This document shows positions 1-6,774 of a stretch of DNA of 23,427 bases, piece by piece. Origin of the DNA: Fusobacterium sp. (GTDB lineage: Bacteria > Fusobacteriota > Fusobacteriia > Fusobacteriales > Fusobacteriaceae); contig DXWL01000032.1 of NCBI GenBank assembly GCA_019416865.1, positions 1 through 23,427 of the forward strand, given 5' to 3'. Each line of letters opens with the position of its first letter. Within the stretch, counting starts at the first letter, position 1. The position numbers and the translations under genes were made by a program. The notes below the pieces were generated by a model. The model was not told where the DNA came from, did no database searches, and saw nothing but the letters and a program-made list of their open reading frames with translations.

Positions 1-27
1 ATTTTCTTTCTGTGAGCAATATAAATA

Positions 28-80
28 GAAACTATTTTTTCTTAGAGAATTTTATCTTTTACAAATTCACAGCAACCCTT
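28..80 (-). repeat. Diverged copy of the same intergenic repeat downstream of galE
   Basis: On the minus strand this reads AAGGGTTGCTGTGAA, then TTTGTAAAAGATAAAATTCTC, against AAGGGGCTGTTGCA and ATTGTAAAAATAAAATTCTC at the right end of the window. The match has one inserted base in the second block. CTGTGA (10-15) and TCACAG (66-71) also form a long-range inverted pair on this segment. The likeness is partial and the region is AT-rich, so the call is tentative. Confidence 0.35.
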
Positions 81-99
81 CTTAAAATATTATTTAATT

Positions 100-1113
100 T
101 TAGTCTTCATATCCATTAGGATTATTTTTTTGCCATCTCCATGAGTCAGCACACATTCTGTCTAAATCATATTTAGCTTCCCATCCTAATTCTTCTTTTG
201 CTTTTGTTGCATCAGCATAACACATAGCAACATCTCCAGGTCTTCTTGGAGCAATAACATAAGGGATATCTCTTCCACAAGCTTTACTAAAAGCTTTTAC
301 CATATCTAGAACACTGTAACCTTTTCCTGTTCCAAGATTATAGATTACAAGTCCAGGATTTGTTTCAAGCTTATCAAGAGCTTTTAAGTGTCCGTTTGCA
401 AGGTCTACAACATGGATATAATCTCTTACTCCAGTTCCGTCATGAGTATTGTAGTCATCTCCAAAAACGCTAAGTTTTTCAAGTTTTCCAATAGCCACTT
501 TTGTTATATAAGGCATTAAATTGTTAGGGATTCCGTTTGGTTCTTCTCCTATTGTTCCGCTTTCGTGAGCTCCAACAGGATTGAAGTATCTTAAAAGAGC
601 AACATTTAGTTTTTTGTCAGCTTTGCATATATCAACAAGCATCTCTTCTATCATAAGTTTTGTTCTTCCATAAGGATTTGTTGCACTAAGTGGGAAATCT
701 TCAAGTATAGGACAAGTATGAGGATCTCCATAAACAGTTGCAGAAGAACTGAATACAAAATTACGAACTCCATATTTTTTCATAAGGTTTAAAACTATAA
801 GAGTTGTTGTAAGATTGTTTGTGTAGTACGCTAAAGGTTTTGCTACAGATTCTCCTACAGCTTTGAATCCTGCAAAATGGATAACAGAATCAATATTATT
901 CTCTTTAAATATTTCATCCATTTTTTCTTCATCTAATATATTAACTGCATAAAATTTTGGTCTTTTTCCTGTTATAGCTTCTATTCTGTCTATAACTTTA
1001 GGGCTGCTGTTGCTTAAATCGTCAACTATAACTACTTCTCTATTATTTTCAAGTAACTGTACAACAGTGTGGCTTCCTATATAACCTGCTCCTCCTGTAA
1101 CTAATACTGCCAT
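100..1113 (-). CDS. galE: UDP-glucose 4-epimerase
   Basis: GalE interconverts UDP-glucose and UDP-galactose in the cytoplasm with bound NAD, in the Leloir pathway and as supplier of UDP-Gal for surface glycans. The protein (338 aa from the chosen start) has the N-terminal Rossmann motif GGAGYIGSH near residues 7-15. The SDR catalytic pair is seen in YGRTK (Tyr148, Lys152), with the preceding SSSATVYG serine region. The length matches the family (E. coli about 338 aa). An upstream in-frame GTG at 1120-1122 lies inside the Shine-Dalgarno AAGGAGTGG, so I chose the ATG at 1111-1113, giving a normal spacing to GGAG. It lies downstream of the comM-like gene on the same strand, with 142 bp between, and no clear terminator is visible between them. 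It could supply galactose to the glycan locus at 12.6-23.2 kb, but that is inference. Confidence 0.96.
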   Translation of the reverse strand: MAVLVTGGAGYIGSHTVVQLLENNREVVIVDDLSNSSPKVIDRIEAITGKRPKFYAVNILDEEKMDEIFKENNIDSVIHFAGFKAVGESVAKPLAYYTNNLTTTLIVLNLMKKYGVRNFVFSSSATVYGDPHTCPILEDFPLSATNPYGRTKLMIEEMLVDICKADKKLNVALLRYFNPVGAHESGTIGEEPNGIPNNLMPYITKVAIGKLEKLSVFGDDYNTHDGTGVRDYIHVVDLANGHLKALDKLETNPGLVIYNLGTGKGYSVLDMVKAFSKACGRDIPYVIAPRRPGDVAMCYADATKAKEELGWEAKYDLDRMCADSWRWQKNNPNGYED

Positions 1114-1151
1114 AATATCCACTCCTTTTTCTTAAAAGATTTTCTATAATT

Positions 1152-1157
1152 ATTATA
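1152..1157 (-). promoter_or_regulatory. Possible -10 box for galE
   Basis: TATAAT on the minus strand, about 40 bp upstream of the galE start. The hexamer 17 bp further upstream (AAGATT) is a poor -35 match, so this is a weak promoter call in very AT-rich DNA. Confidence 0.3.
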
Positions 1158-1255
1158 CTACATTTGGATAATTTAATCTTTCATATTATAAATTTCTAAA
1201 AAACTTTTTTAAGAAAATTCAAAAAGTATTTTTAAAAATATTAAATAATCATATT

Positions 1256-2770
1256 TTAATAGCCTTCTGTAAGTCTATAAGAAAGTGCTTCTAATAAATG
1301 AATTTTTTCTATATTTTTACTTTCTTCCAAATCTGCTATTGTTCTTGCAGTCTTTAGTATTCTGTCAAAACTTCTGGCAGAAAGATTTAAATTTTTAACT
1401 GCCATTTTCATAACAGATTTTGTTTCTTCATTGAGTTTACAATATTTTTCTAAATCTTTTCTTGTCATACTTCCGTTAAGTTTATTGTTTCCAAATCTTT
1501 TTCTTTGGACTTCCCTCGCTTTTATAACTCTTTCTCTGATTTCTTTTGAAGTTTCTCTTTTTGTATTTTCAAGAAGTTCATCTTCCTTAAGTCTTTTTAT
1601 CTCTATTTTCAAATCAATTCTATCTAAGATAGGTCCAGATAATTTTTTCATATACCTTGAAATCTCTCCTGGTGTACAAGTGCAAAGATCACCGTCTTCC
1701 AAAGCATTCCCACATTTGCATGGGTTACAAGCAGCAAGAAAAATGAAATCAGCAGGAAATTCAGCCTTATACATGGCTCTTGTTACAGATACTTTTTTCT
1801 CTTCCAAAGGTTCACGAAGGCTTTCAAGTACATCTTTTTTAAACTCTACAAATTCATCTAAAAATAATACTCCTTTATCAGCAAGGGAGATTTCTCCAAG
1901 AGAGGGATTTCTTCCTCCTCCTATAATTGATATACTGCTGCTAGTATGATGAGGATTTCTGAAAGGTCTTTTTTCTATAATTGGTCTTTTTTCATTAAGC
2001 TCTCCTGAAATACTGTAAAGTTTTGTTACTTCTATTTTTTCCTCCTCTGTCATAGGGGGAAGAATTGTCATTATTCTTTTTGAAAGCATTGTTTTTCCAG
2101 CTCCGGGAGTTCCTATCATAAGAAGATTATGTCCTCCTGCAGCACAGATTTCCAAAGCTCTCTTTGCTTTTTCCTGTCCTTTTACATCATAAAAATCTAT
2201 ATCTTCTTCCTCTGTATTATTTTCTTCTTGAGGAAGTTCGTATTTTTCATACTCCCCTGTTTCAAGAAATTTTGCTGTTTCATTAAGATCTTTTACAACT
2301 ACAACTTCAATTCCTTTAACAAGAAGTCCTTCTTTCATATTTTCATAAGGAATAACTATTCCTTTGTATCCATTTTCTTTGGCAGCGATAGCACCATTTA
2401 CAATTCCGTGTGTTCTTTTTATTTCACCTGAAAGAGAAATTTCTCCCATAAAAAGATAATTTTCTAAAATATCTTTTTTTATTTCTATAATATGACTGCC
2501 CTCCATTATTCCCACAGCTATAGGAAGATCAAAATGAGTTCCAACTTTTTTTATATTTGCAGGAGTAAGATTTACAGTTATTTTTTTTGGCTCAAGTTTG
2601 TAGCCACTGTTTCTGATTCCAGCTCTGATTCTCTCTCTGCTTTCACTGATTGCTGTATCTCCCAGTCCAACAATATTAAAAGAGGGAAGTCCTCTTGAAA
2701 TATCCACTTCTACATCAACCAAAAACGGTTCAATTCCAAAATATCCAAAACTTTTTACTTTTAATATCAT
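1256..2770 (-). CDS. comM: YifB/ComM-family Mg-chelatase-like AAA+ ATPase
   Basis: Members of this family are AAA+ ATPases. Vibrio ComM is a hexameric branch-migration helicase acting during natural transformation; other members are uncharacterised. The N-terminal third (about residues 1-170) is the ChlI/Lon-S5-like domain with the family opening GLPSFNIVGLGD and ITVNLTPA. The AAA+ core has Walker A GTPGAGKT (about 220-227) and Walker B VLFLDE (about 301-306). A cysteine-rich CNPCKCG...CTC stretch follows, and the C-terminal family domain (ARSFDRILKTARTIADLE) ends the protein. The length of about 504 aa is normal. The ORF can start at TTG (2774-2776), but that is too close to the AGGA ribosome site. 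The ATG at 2768-2770 has about 9 nt spacing and gives MILKVKSFGYFG. A transformation role in this organism is inferred from homology only; no competence genes are adjacent. Confidence 0.92.
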   Translation of the reverse strand: MILKVKSFGYFGIEPFLVDVEVDISRGLPSFNIVGLGDTAISESRERIRAGIRNSGYKLEPKKITVNLTPANIKKVGTHFDLPIAVGIMEGSHIIEIKKDILENYLFMGEISLSGEIKRTHGIVNGAIAAKENGYKGIVIPYENMKEGLLVKGIEVVVVKDLNETAKFLETGEYEKYELPQEENNTEEEDIDFYDVKGQEKAKRALEICAAGGHNLLMIGTPGAGKTMLSKRIMTILPPMTEEEKIEVTKLYSISGELNEKRPIIEKRPFRNPHHTSSSISIIGGGRNPSLGEISLADKGVLFLDEFVEFKKDVLESLREPLEEKKVSVTRAMYKAEFPADFIFLAACNPCKCGNALEDGDLCTCTPGEISRYMKKLSGPILDRIDLKIEIKRLKEDELLENTKRETSKEIRERVIKAREVQRKRFGNNKLNGSMTRKDLEKYCKLNEETKSVMKMAVKNLNLSARSFDRILKTARTIADLEESKNIEKIHLLEALSYRLTEGY

Positions 2771-2802
2771 AATCAACCGTCCTTTAAACCAAATTTTACT
2801 AT

Positions 2803-2831
2803 ATTATACTCCATATTTAAATTTATTTCTA
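2803..2831 (-). promoter_or_regulatory. Putative promoter of the comM-like gene
   Basis: Minus strand reads TAGAAA, 17 bp, then TATAAT (2803-2808), about 33 bp upstream of the chosen ATG. The -35 matches 4 of 6 consensus bases and the -10 matches 6 of 6. The divergent pepP gene has only a TATACT-like -10 (2906-2911) and no good -35. Confidence 0.45.
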
Positions 2832-2935
2832 ATTTTAAATTCTTTTATTTAAAAAAATTATATAAACATTAAATATTTTTGTTTTATTTTGTGATAAAAT
2901 AGCATTATACTGTAAAAAATAATTTTGGAGGAATT

Positions 2936-4711
2936 ATGACTGTAAATGAAAAAATAAGAAAAATCAGAGAGCTTATGGAAAAAAACAGCATTGATATATA
3001 TATTATACCTTCTGATGATTTTCACCAGAGTGAAGATGTAGCAGAATATTTTAGATCCAGAGAGTTTGTATCAGGGTTTACAGGGTCAGCAGGGACTCTT
3101 GTTATCACAAAAGAAAAATCTTATCTTTGGACTGATGGAAGATATTTTATTCAGGCTGAAAAAGAGCTTGAAGGAAGTGAAATTATTCTTTGTAAATCTG
3201 GAACAGAGGGTACTCCCACTACATTGGAATTTTTAAAAAATAATATGGATAAAGAAAAAGTTTTGGGATTTGATGGAAGAGTTATTTCATATTTTCAACT
3301 GCAGGAATACAGTTCAGCTCTTAGGGAGAAAAATATAAAAATTATTACTGATTTTGATTTTCCAGGAGAGATATGGGAAAATAGACCCTCTCTTCCAAAG
3401 GAAAAGATTTTTGTTTTAGATAAAACTTATTCAGGTGAGGATTTTAAAGATAAAATAACCAGAGTAAGAGAAGAGATGAAAAAAGAGGGAGCAGATGTTC
3501 ATATTATTACCTCTCTTGATGATATTGCATGGCTTTTTAATATAAGAGGAAGAGATATACCTTGTACTCCAGTAGTTTTATCCTATACTTATATCACTGA
3601 AAAAGAGGTTATGCTTTTTATTGATAAAGATAAACTTACAAAGGAAACAGAAGAATATTTCTTTGAAAATGATATTGAAATAAAAGATTATTTTGATTTT
3701 TATGAATTTTTAAAAGAGTCTAAAGAAAATAAAAAAATATTACTTGATTACAGCAGAATTAATTCATCTGTATTTAATAGTATTCCAAAAGGGATTATTA
3801 AAATAAATAAAATTAATCCTACACAGCTTTTTAAGGCTATAAAAAATAAAACAGAGATAAAAAACACAATAGAAGCTCATGTTAAAGATGGAACAGCTGT
3901 TACAAAATTTATGTATTGGCTGAAAAATAATATAAATAAAGAGAAAATAACAGAGATAGATGTGGAGAAGAAAATAGAATTTTTTAGAAGAGAGGAAAAA
4001 GATTTTATAGAACCTAGTTTTGATACAATAGCTGCTTATGGAAGCAATGCAGCTATGATGCATTATTCAGCAGGAAAAAATTCAAATGCAGTTCTTGATT
4101 CTAAAAATCTTCTGCTTGTAGATTCAGGAGGACAGTATCTACAAGGCACAACAGATATTACGAGAACTTTTGCATTGGGAGAAGTAGATGAAACTGTAAA
4201 AAAACATTATACTACTGTTTTAAAGAGTCTTATAGCTCTTTCAAAAACAAAATTTTTCTATGGTACAAAATGCAGTGAGTTTGATAAAATTGCAAGAACT
4301 CCTGTACTTGATATAGGACTTGATTATCTTTGTGCCACAGGACATGGGGTAGGATATCTTTCTGTTGTCCATGAAGGACCTAATATTTTTAGAAAAACAT
4401 CAGATTTTATTTTAGAAGCTGATATGATTACAACTGTTGAGCCTGGAATATATATTGAAAATTCTCATGGAATAAGAATTGAAAATGAACTTTTAAGCAG
4501 AGAAATTGAAAGAACACAAGAGAATAGAATTATGGATTTTGAAACAATAACTTTTGCTCCAATAGATCTTGATCCAGTAGATATTTCTATGCTTACACCA
4601 GAAGAGAAAGATTGGCTTAATAGTTATCATAAAATTGTTTTTGAAAAAATCTCTCCAAAATTGAATGAGGAAGAAAGAGATTGGCTTAAAATTTATACAA
4701 GAGAGATTTAG
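2936..4711 (+). CDS. Xaa-Pro aminopeptidase, M24B family, three-domain type
   Basis: Cytosolic dinuclear metallopeptidase expected to release N-terminal residues that precede proline. At 591 aa it is much longer than E. coli PepP (about 441 aa) and matches the three-domain aminopeptidase P1 layout: creatinase-like domains at about 1-150 and 155-305, a pita-bread catalytic domain at about 310-525, and a C-terminal M24_C extension (about 530-591). All five metal ligands are visible: D396 (LLLVDSGG), D407 (TTDITR), H470 (ATGHGVGY), E502 (TTVEPGIY) and E516 (IRIENEL). Accessory histidines H376 and H479 are also in their usual contexts. The start has GGAGGAATT immediately before ATG. It is monocistronic, with a terminator right after it. 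No signal peptide is present. Confidence 0.94.
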   Translation: MTVNEKIRKIRELMEKNSIDIYIIPSDDFHQSEDVAEYFRSREFVSGFTGSAGTLVITKEKSYLWTDGRYFIQAEKELEGSEIILCKSGTEGTPTTLEFLKNNMDKEKVLGFDGRVISYFQLQEYSSALREKNIKIITDFDFPGEIWENRPSLPKEKIFVLDKTYSGEDFKDKITRVREEMKKEGADVHIITSLDDIAWLFNIRGRDIPCTPVVLSYTYITEKEVMLFIDKDKLTKETEEYFFENDIEIKDYFDFYEFLKESKENKKILLDYSRINSSVFNSIPKGIIKINKINPTQLFKAIKNKTEIKNTIEAHVKDGTAVTKFMYWLKNNINKEKITEIDVEKKIEFFRREEKDFIEPSFDTIAAYGSNAAMMHYSAGKNSNAVLDSKNLLLVDSGGQYLQGTTDITRTFALGEVDETVKKHYTTVLKSLIALSKTKFFYGTKCSEFDKIARTPVLDIGLDYLCATGHGVGYLSVVHEGPNIFRKTSDFILEADMITTVEPGIYIENSHGIRIENELLSREIERTQENRIMDFETITFAPIDLDPVDISMLTPEEKDWLNSYHKIVFEKISPKLNEEERDWLKIYTREI

Positions 4712-4719
4712 ATTTGTAA

Positions 4720-4761
4720 AAAGTAACTCTATTCATATTTCATGCTTAGGGTTATTTTTTA
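4720..4761 (+). terminator. Intrinsic terminator of the aminopeptidase gene
   Basis: Stem AAGTAACTCTA (4721-4731) pairs with TAGGGTTATT (from 4747), including G-U pairs, across a loop of about 15 nt. A T-run follows at 4755-4760. It begins ten bases past the stop codon. Confidence 0.75.
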
Positions 4762-4778
4762 TTTATAAAAATAATTAC

Positions 4779-4806
4779 TTGAAATAAAAGAAATTGCTGC
4801 TATACT
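4779..4806 (+). promoter_or_regulatory. Promoter of the PD-(D/E)XK gene
   Basis: TTGAAA (4779-4784), 16 bp spacer, TATACT (4801-4806), with a TGC extended -10 element directly before the -10. It lies about 60 bp before the gene start and after the preceding terminator, so the nuclease-like gene appears to be its own transcription unit. Confidence 0.65.
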
Positions 4807-4866
4807 TAAGTTATAAATATTCAAGAGAAGAATAAAATATTAAAAATTTTTAAAAGAGGTGAAAGC

Positions 4867-6039
4867 GTGGAAGAAAAAGATTTTTGGTTTTTATTAACCA
4901 AGGCTGATACTATTTTAGAAAAATATAATTATGCAGAAAAATTAAAAGAAAATTTTAATATTTTTGAAATTCTTGGTTTGGAAAATTTGGAAGTAGATTT
5001 ACATTCATTTCTTATCTTCTCATTAATTAAAAATCCTAAAAAAAATAATTTATATGAAAATTTTTTCAAGGATTTTTTAGAAATAGTTTTAAAAGAAAAA
5101 TACGATTCTTCTAAAAAGTATCAAGTTTTTAGAGAATATCAAATTTCCAACGGAAGAATGGACTTTTATATAAAAACAGATGATAAAGAATATGCTGTTG
5201 AAATGAAAATTTGGGCTGTTGATAGTGAAAATCAATTAAAAAAATATCAGGAATTTTTAGACAGTCAAAATAAAAAAAATAAATTATATTATTTAACTTT
5301 ATTTGGAGATGAACCTACACAAGAAGAAAATAAAGAAACAAACCCTATTCTAATATCTTTTAAGGAAGATATTTCAAAATGGATAAAAAAATGTATAGAA
5401 AAATCTTATGATTATCCTAAAACAAGAGAAACTTTAAAACAATATCTATTTACAATCAATAAATTAACAAATAATCTGCAGGATGAGGAGAAAGAGATGG
5501 AAATTAAAGAGTTGTTGTTAAAAGATAATAATTTAAAAATTGCTATAGAATTATCAAAATCAATTGAGAGTGTTAAAGAAGAAGTGGAAGAAAAGTTTTG
5601 GGAAGAGTTAATAGATAAAATAGATATTCCTTTTGAGAAAGATACTTTTTTTGACTCATCTTTTAAAGAGATTAATTTTTATAAAGAAATTAATCTAGAA
5701 GAGGAAATTTTATGTTTTGGATTAGGTAGAGGTAAAAATAGTATATATTTCTTTATTGGTCTTACGAATAGAGAGCATGATACTTGGATATCTCCTAATT
5801 TTTTAGATGATTTAATTTTTAAATTTGATAAATTTCAAGAAAAAACAATAAACTCAAAAAGAGAGTATAAAATGGAAAGTACAGTATGGAAATATATTAA
5901 GATTTCTAAAAGTACAAATTTTAATATTGATGATTTTTATATTCTTCTTGATACAGAGGAAAGAAATGATTTAATACTAGAATTAACTGAATATATGCAA
6001 AAAATGTACCAAATTATAAATGAAATTTTTGATGAATAG
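4867..6039 (+). CDS. PD-(D/E)XK nuclease-superfamily protein
   Basis: Probably a member of the PDDEXK_4 group, whose functions are mostly unknown. The signature sits in the N-terminal half: an early helix with FEILGL (about 33-38) and DLHSF (44-48), then NGRMDF with Asp99, then AVEMKIWA with Glu112 and Lys114, then SENQLKKYQEF (Gln123, Tyr127). This is the Asp...Glu-X-Lys core plus the QxxxY helix typical of this superfamily, so the active site looks intact. The C-terminal 210 residues are charged, contain predicted helices and match nothing I recognise. The start is GTG with AGAGGTG 5 nt upstream; no better ATG lies nearby. There is no methyltransferase, helicase or partner next to it. It may act in defence or DNA repair, or be a domesticated restriction-type nuclease; the sequence cannot decide. 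Confidence 0.75.
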   Translation: MEEKDFWFLLTKADTILEKYNYAEKLKENFNIFEILGLENLEVDLHSFLIFSLIKNPKKNNLYENFFKDFLEIVLKEKYDSSKKYQVFREYQISNGRMDFYIKTDDKEYAVEMKIWAVDSENQLKKYQEFLDSQNKKNKLYYLTLFGDEPTQEENKETNPILISFKEDISKWIKKCIEKSYDYPKTRETLKQYLFTINKLTNNLQDEEKEMEIKELLLKDNNLKIAIELSKSIESVKEEVEEKFWEELIDKIDIPFEKDTFFDSSFKEINFYKEINLEEEILCFGLGRGKNSIYFFIGLTNREHDTWISPNFLDDLIFKFDKFQEKTINSKREYKMESTVWKYIKISKSTNFNIDDFYILLDTEERNDLILELTEYMQKMYQIINEIFDE

Positions 6040-6050
6040 ATTAAAAAATA

Positions 6051-6090
6051 AAAAAGAGGAGATACAGCATTTCTGTAAATCCTCTTTTTC
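6051..6090. terminator. Bidirectional terminator between convergent genes
   Basis: AAAAAGAGGA (6051-6060) pairs with TCCTCTTTTT (6080-6089), and an inner ACAG/CTGT stem closes the loop. T-runs follow on both strands, so it can end the PD-(D/E)XK gene on the plus strand and the ATPase operon on the minus strand. Confidence 0.85.
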
Positions 6091-6109
6091 TTGTTTTAAA
6101 TTACTTTAT

Positions 6110-6310
6110 TTATACTAATGTAAGAAGGTGTTCTGAGAAAAGATATAAATAAAATAAACATATTCCTAAATAGCAGAAAAATATTGCATATGAGCTTATA
6201 ACTGCCTCCATGTCCATTTTGTAGTATTTTTCATTTCTGCTTTTCTCTAAATTTCTAAGATAATTAGCTCTATCATATTTTAAATCTTCTGTTAATTCTT
6301 TTATACTCAT
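6110..6310 (-). CDS. Small single-pass membrane protein, unknown function
   Basis: A 66-aa protein not recognised from any family. Residues 1-33 are charged (KELTEDLKYDRANYLRNLEKSR). Residues about 36-60 form one hydrophobic, aromatic-rich segment (YAIFFCYLGICLFYLYLF), followed by a few residues, so it is probably a tail-anchored or single-pass inner-membrane protein. A strong GGAGGAG lies 6 nt before the ATG, which supports translation despite the small size. It is last in the minus-strand unit ATPase - 124-aa protein - this gene, 52 bp after the preceding stop and just before a terminator. Co-transcription with the riboswitch-controlled ATPase is inferred from spacing. A role as ATPase accessory or regulator is possible but unsupported beyond context. 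Confidence 0.7.
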   Translation of the reverse strand: MSIKELTEDLKYDRANYLRNLEKSRNEKYYKMDMEAVISSYAIFFCYLGICLFYLYLFSEHLLTLV

Positions 6311-6320
6311 AGTATCTCCT

Positions 6321-6359
6321 CCGATTTTTTAGTATGAATTTTTAGTCAATAAAAATCGG
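6321..6359 (-). promoter_or_regulatory. Hairpin overlapping the ribosome site of the 66-aa gene
   Basis: CCGATTTTT (6351-6359, read on minus) pairs perfectly over 9 bp with AAAAATCGG (6321-6329). The last two G of the 3' arm are the first two bases of the GGAGGAG Shine-Dalgarno. The hairpin could lower translation of the last gene or protect the upstream mRNA end. It has no T-run on the minus strand, so it is not a standard terminator. Confidence 0.5.
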
Positions 6360-6362
6360 ATT

Positions 6363-6737
6363 CTAATTGCGGAGCGAACGATTTATATCTGTTGCAATAT
6401 CATAAGAGAAAAGAATTATCTCTTCATCAGAAAAATCTATATTTTCAGAATATTTTTCTTCATCAGAAATCTCTTTTACTTTTTCTGAAATACACTGATT
6501 TTCATTTTGTTTGATATCACAAGGTTGAAAAGAGTTATTTCGTCCAGCTGCAATATAGTAAGCTGCTGGATTATGGGCTGTAAGCTCTGATATAAAACTT
6601 TCTTTTTCTTCTAATGATATTACGGAGTTTATTAAAAGATTTTTTTCTTTTAAATAATTTTCATTATTATCAACAGAAGAGGAATATGAAAAAGTACAGC
6701 ACACAAGCATATATAAAAATATTATTAATTTTTTCAT
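6363..6737 (-). CDS. Small exported acidic protein, unknown function
   Basis: A 124-aa protein with a clear signal peptide: MKK, a hydrophobic core LIIFLYMLVCC, then a Ser-rich FSYSSS cleavage region near residues 15-20. A lipoprotein reading is possible because of the Cys pair at 13-14, but the residues before Cys do not make a good lipobox. The mature part is acidic, with two cysteines (PCDIKQNENQC) that could form a disulfide outside the cytoplasm. I recognise no domain. GGAGGAG lies at good spacing before the ATG. It starts 37 bp after the ATPase stop, on the same strand and with no terminator between, so it is probably in the riboswitch-controlled operon. Function is unknown; an envelope role connected with divalent metal is only a contextual guess. 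Confidence 0.72.
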   Translation of the reverse strand: MKKLIIFLYMLVCCTFSYSSSVDNNENYLKEKNLLINSVISLEEKESFISELTAHNPAAYYIAAGRNNSFQPCDIKQNENQCISEKVKEISDEEKYSENIDFSDEEIILFSYDIATDINRSLRN

Positions 6738-6774
6738 ATTTACTCCTCCTCTGATTTCAATTTTAAATTTCTTA

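Noticed and set aside
13..48. AAATAG/CTATTT mini-hairpin followed by T-run near the left edge, as a terminator
   Set aside because: A six-pair stem with a single G-C pair is too weak to call, and the gene it would end lies outside the window.
1431..1949. Plus-strand open frame of 172 codons opposite the comM-like gene
   Set aside because: It is a Ser/Phe/Leu-rich mirror of the well-supported minus-strand gene, with no family likeness.
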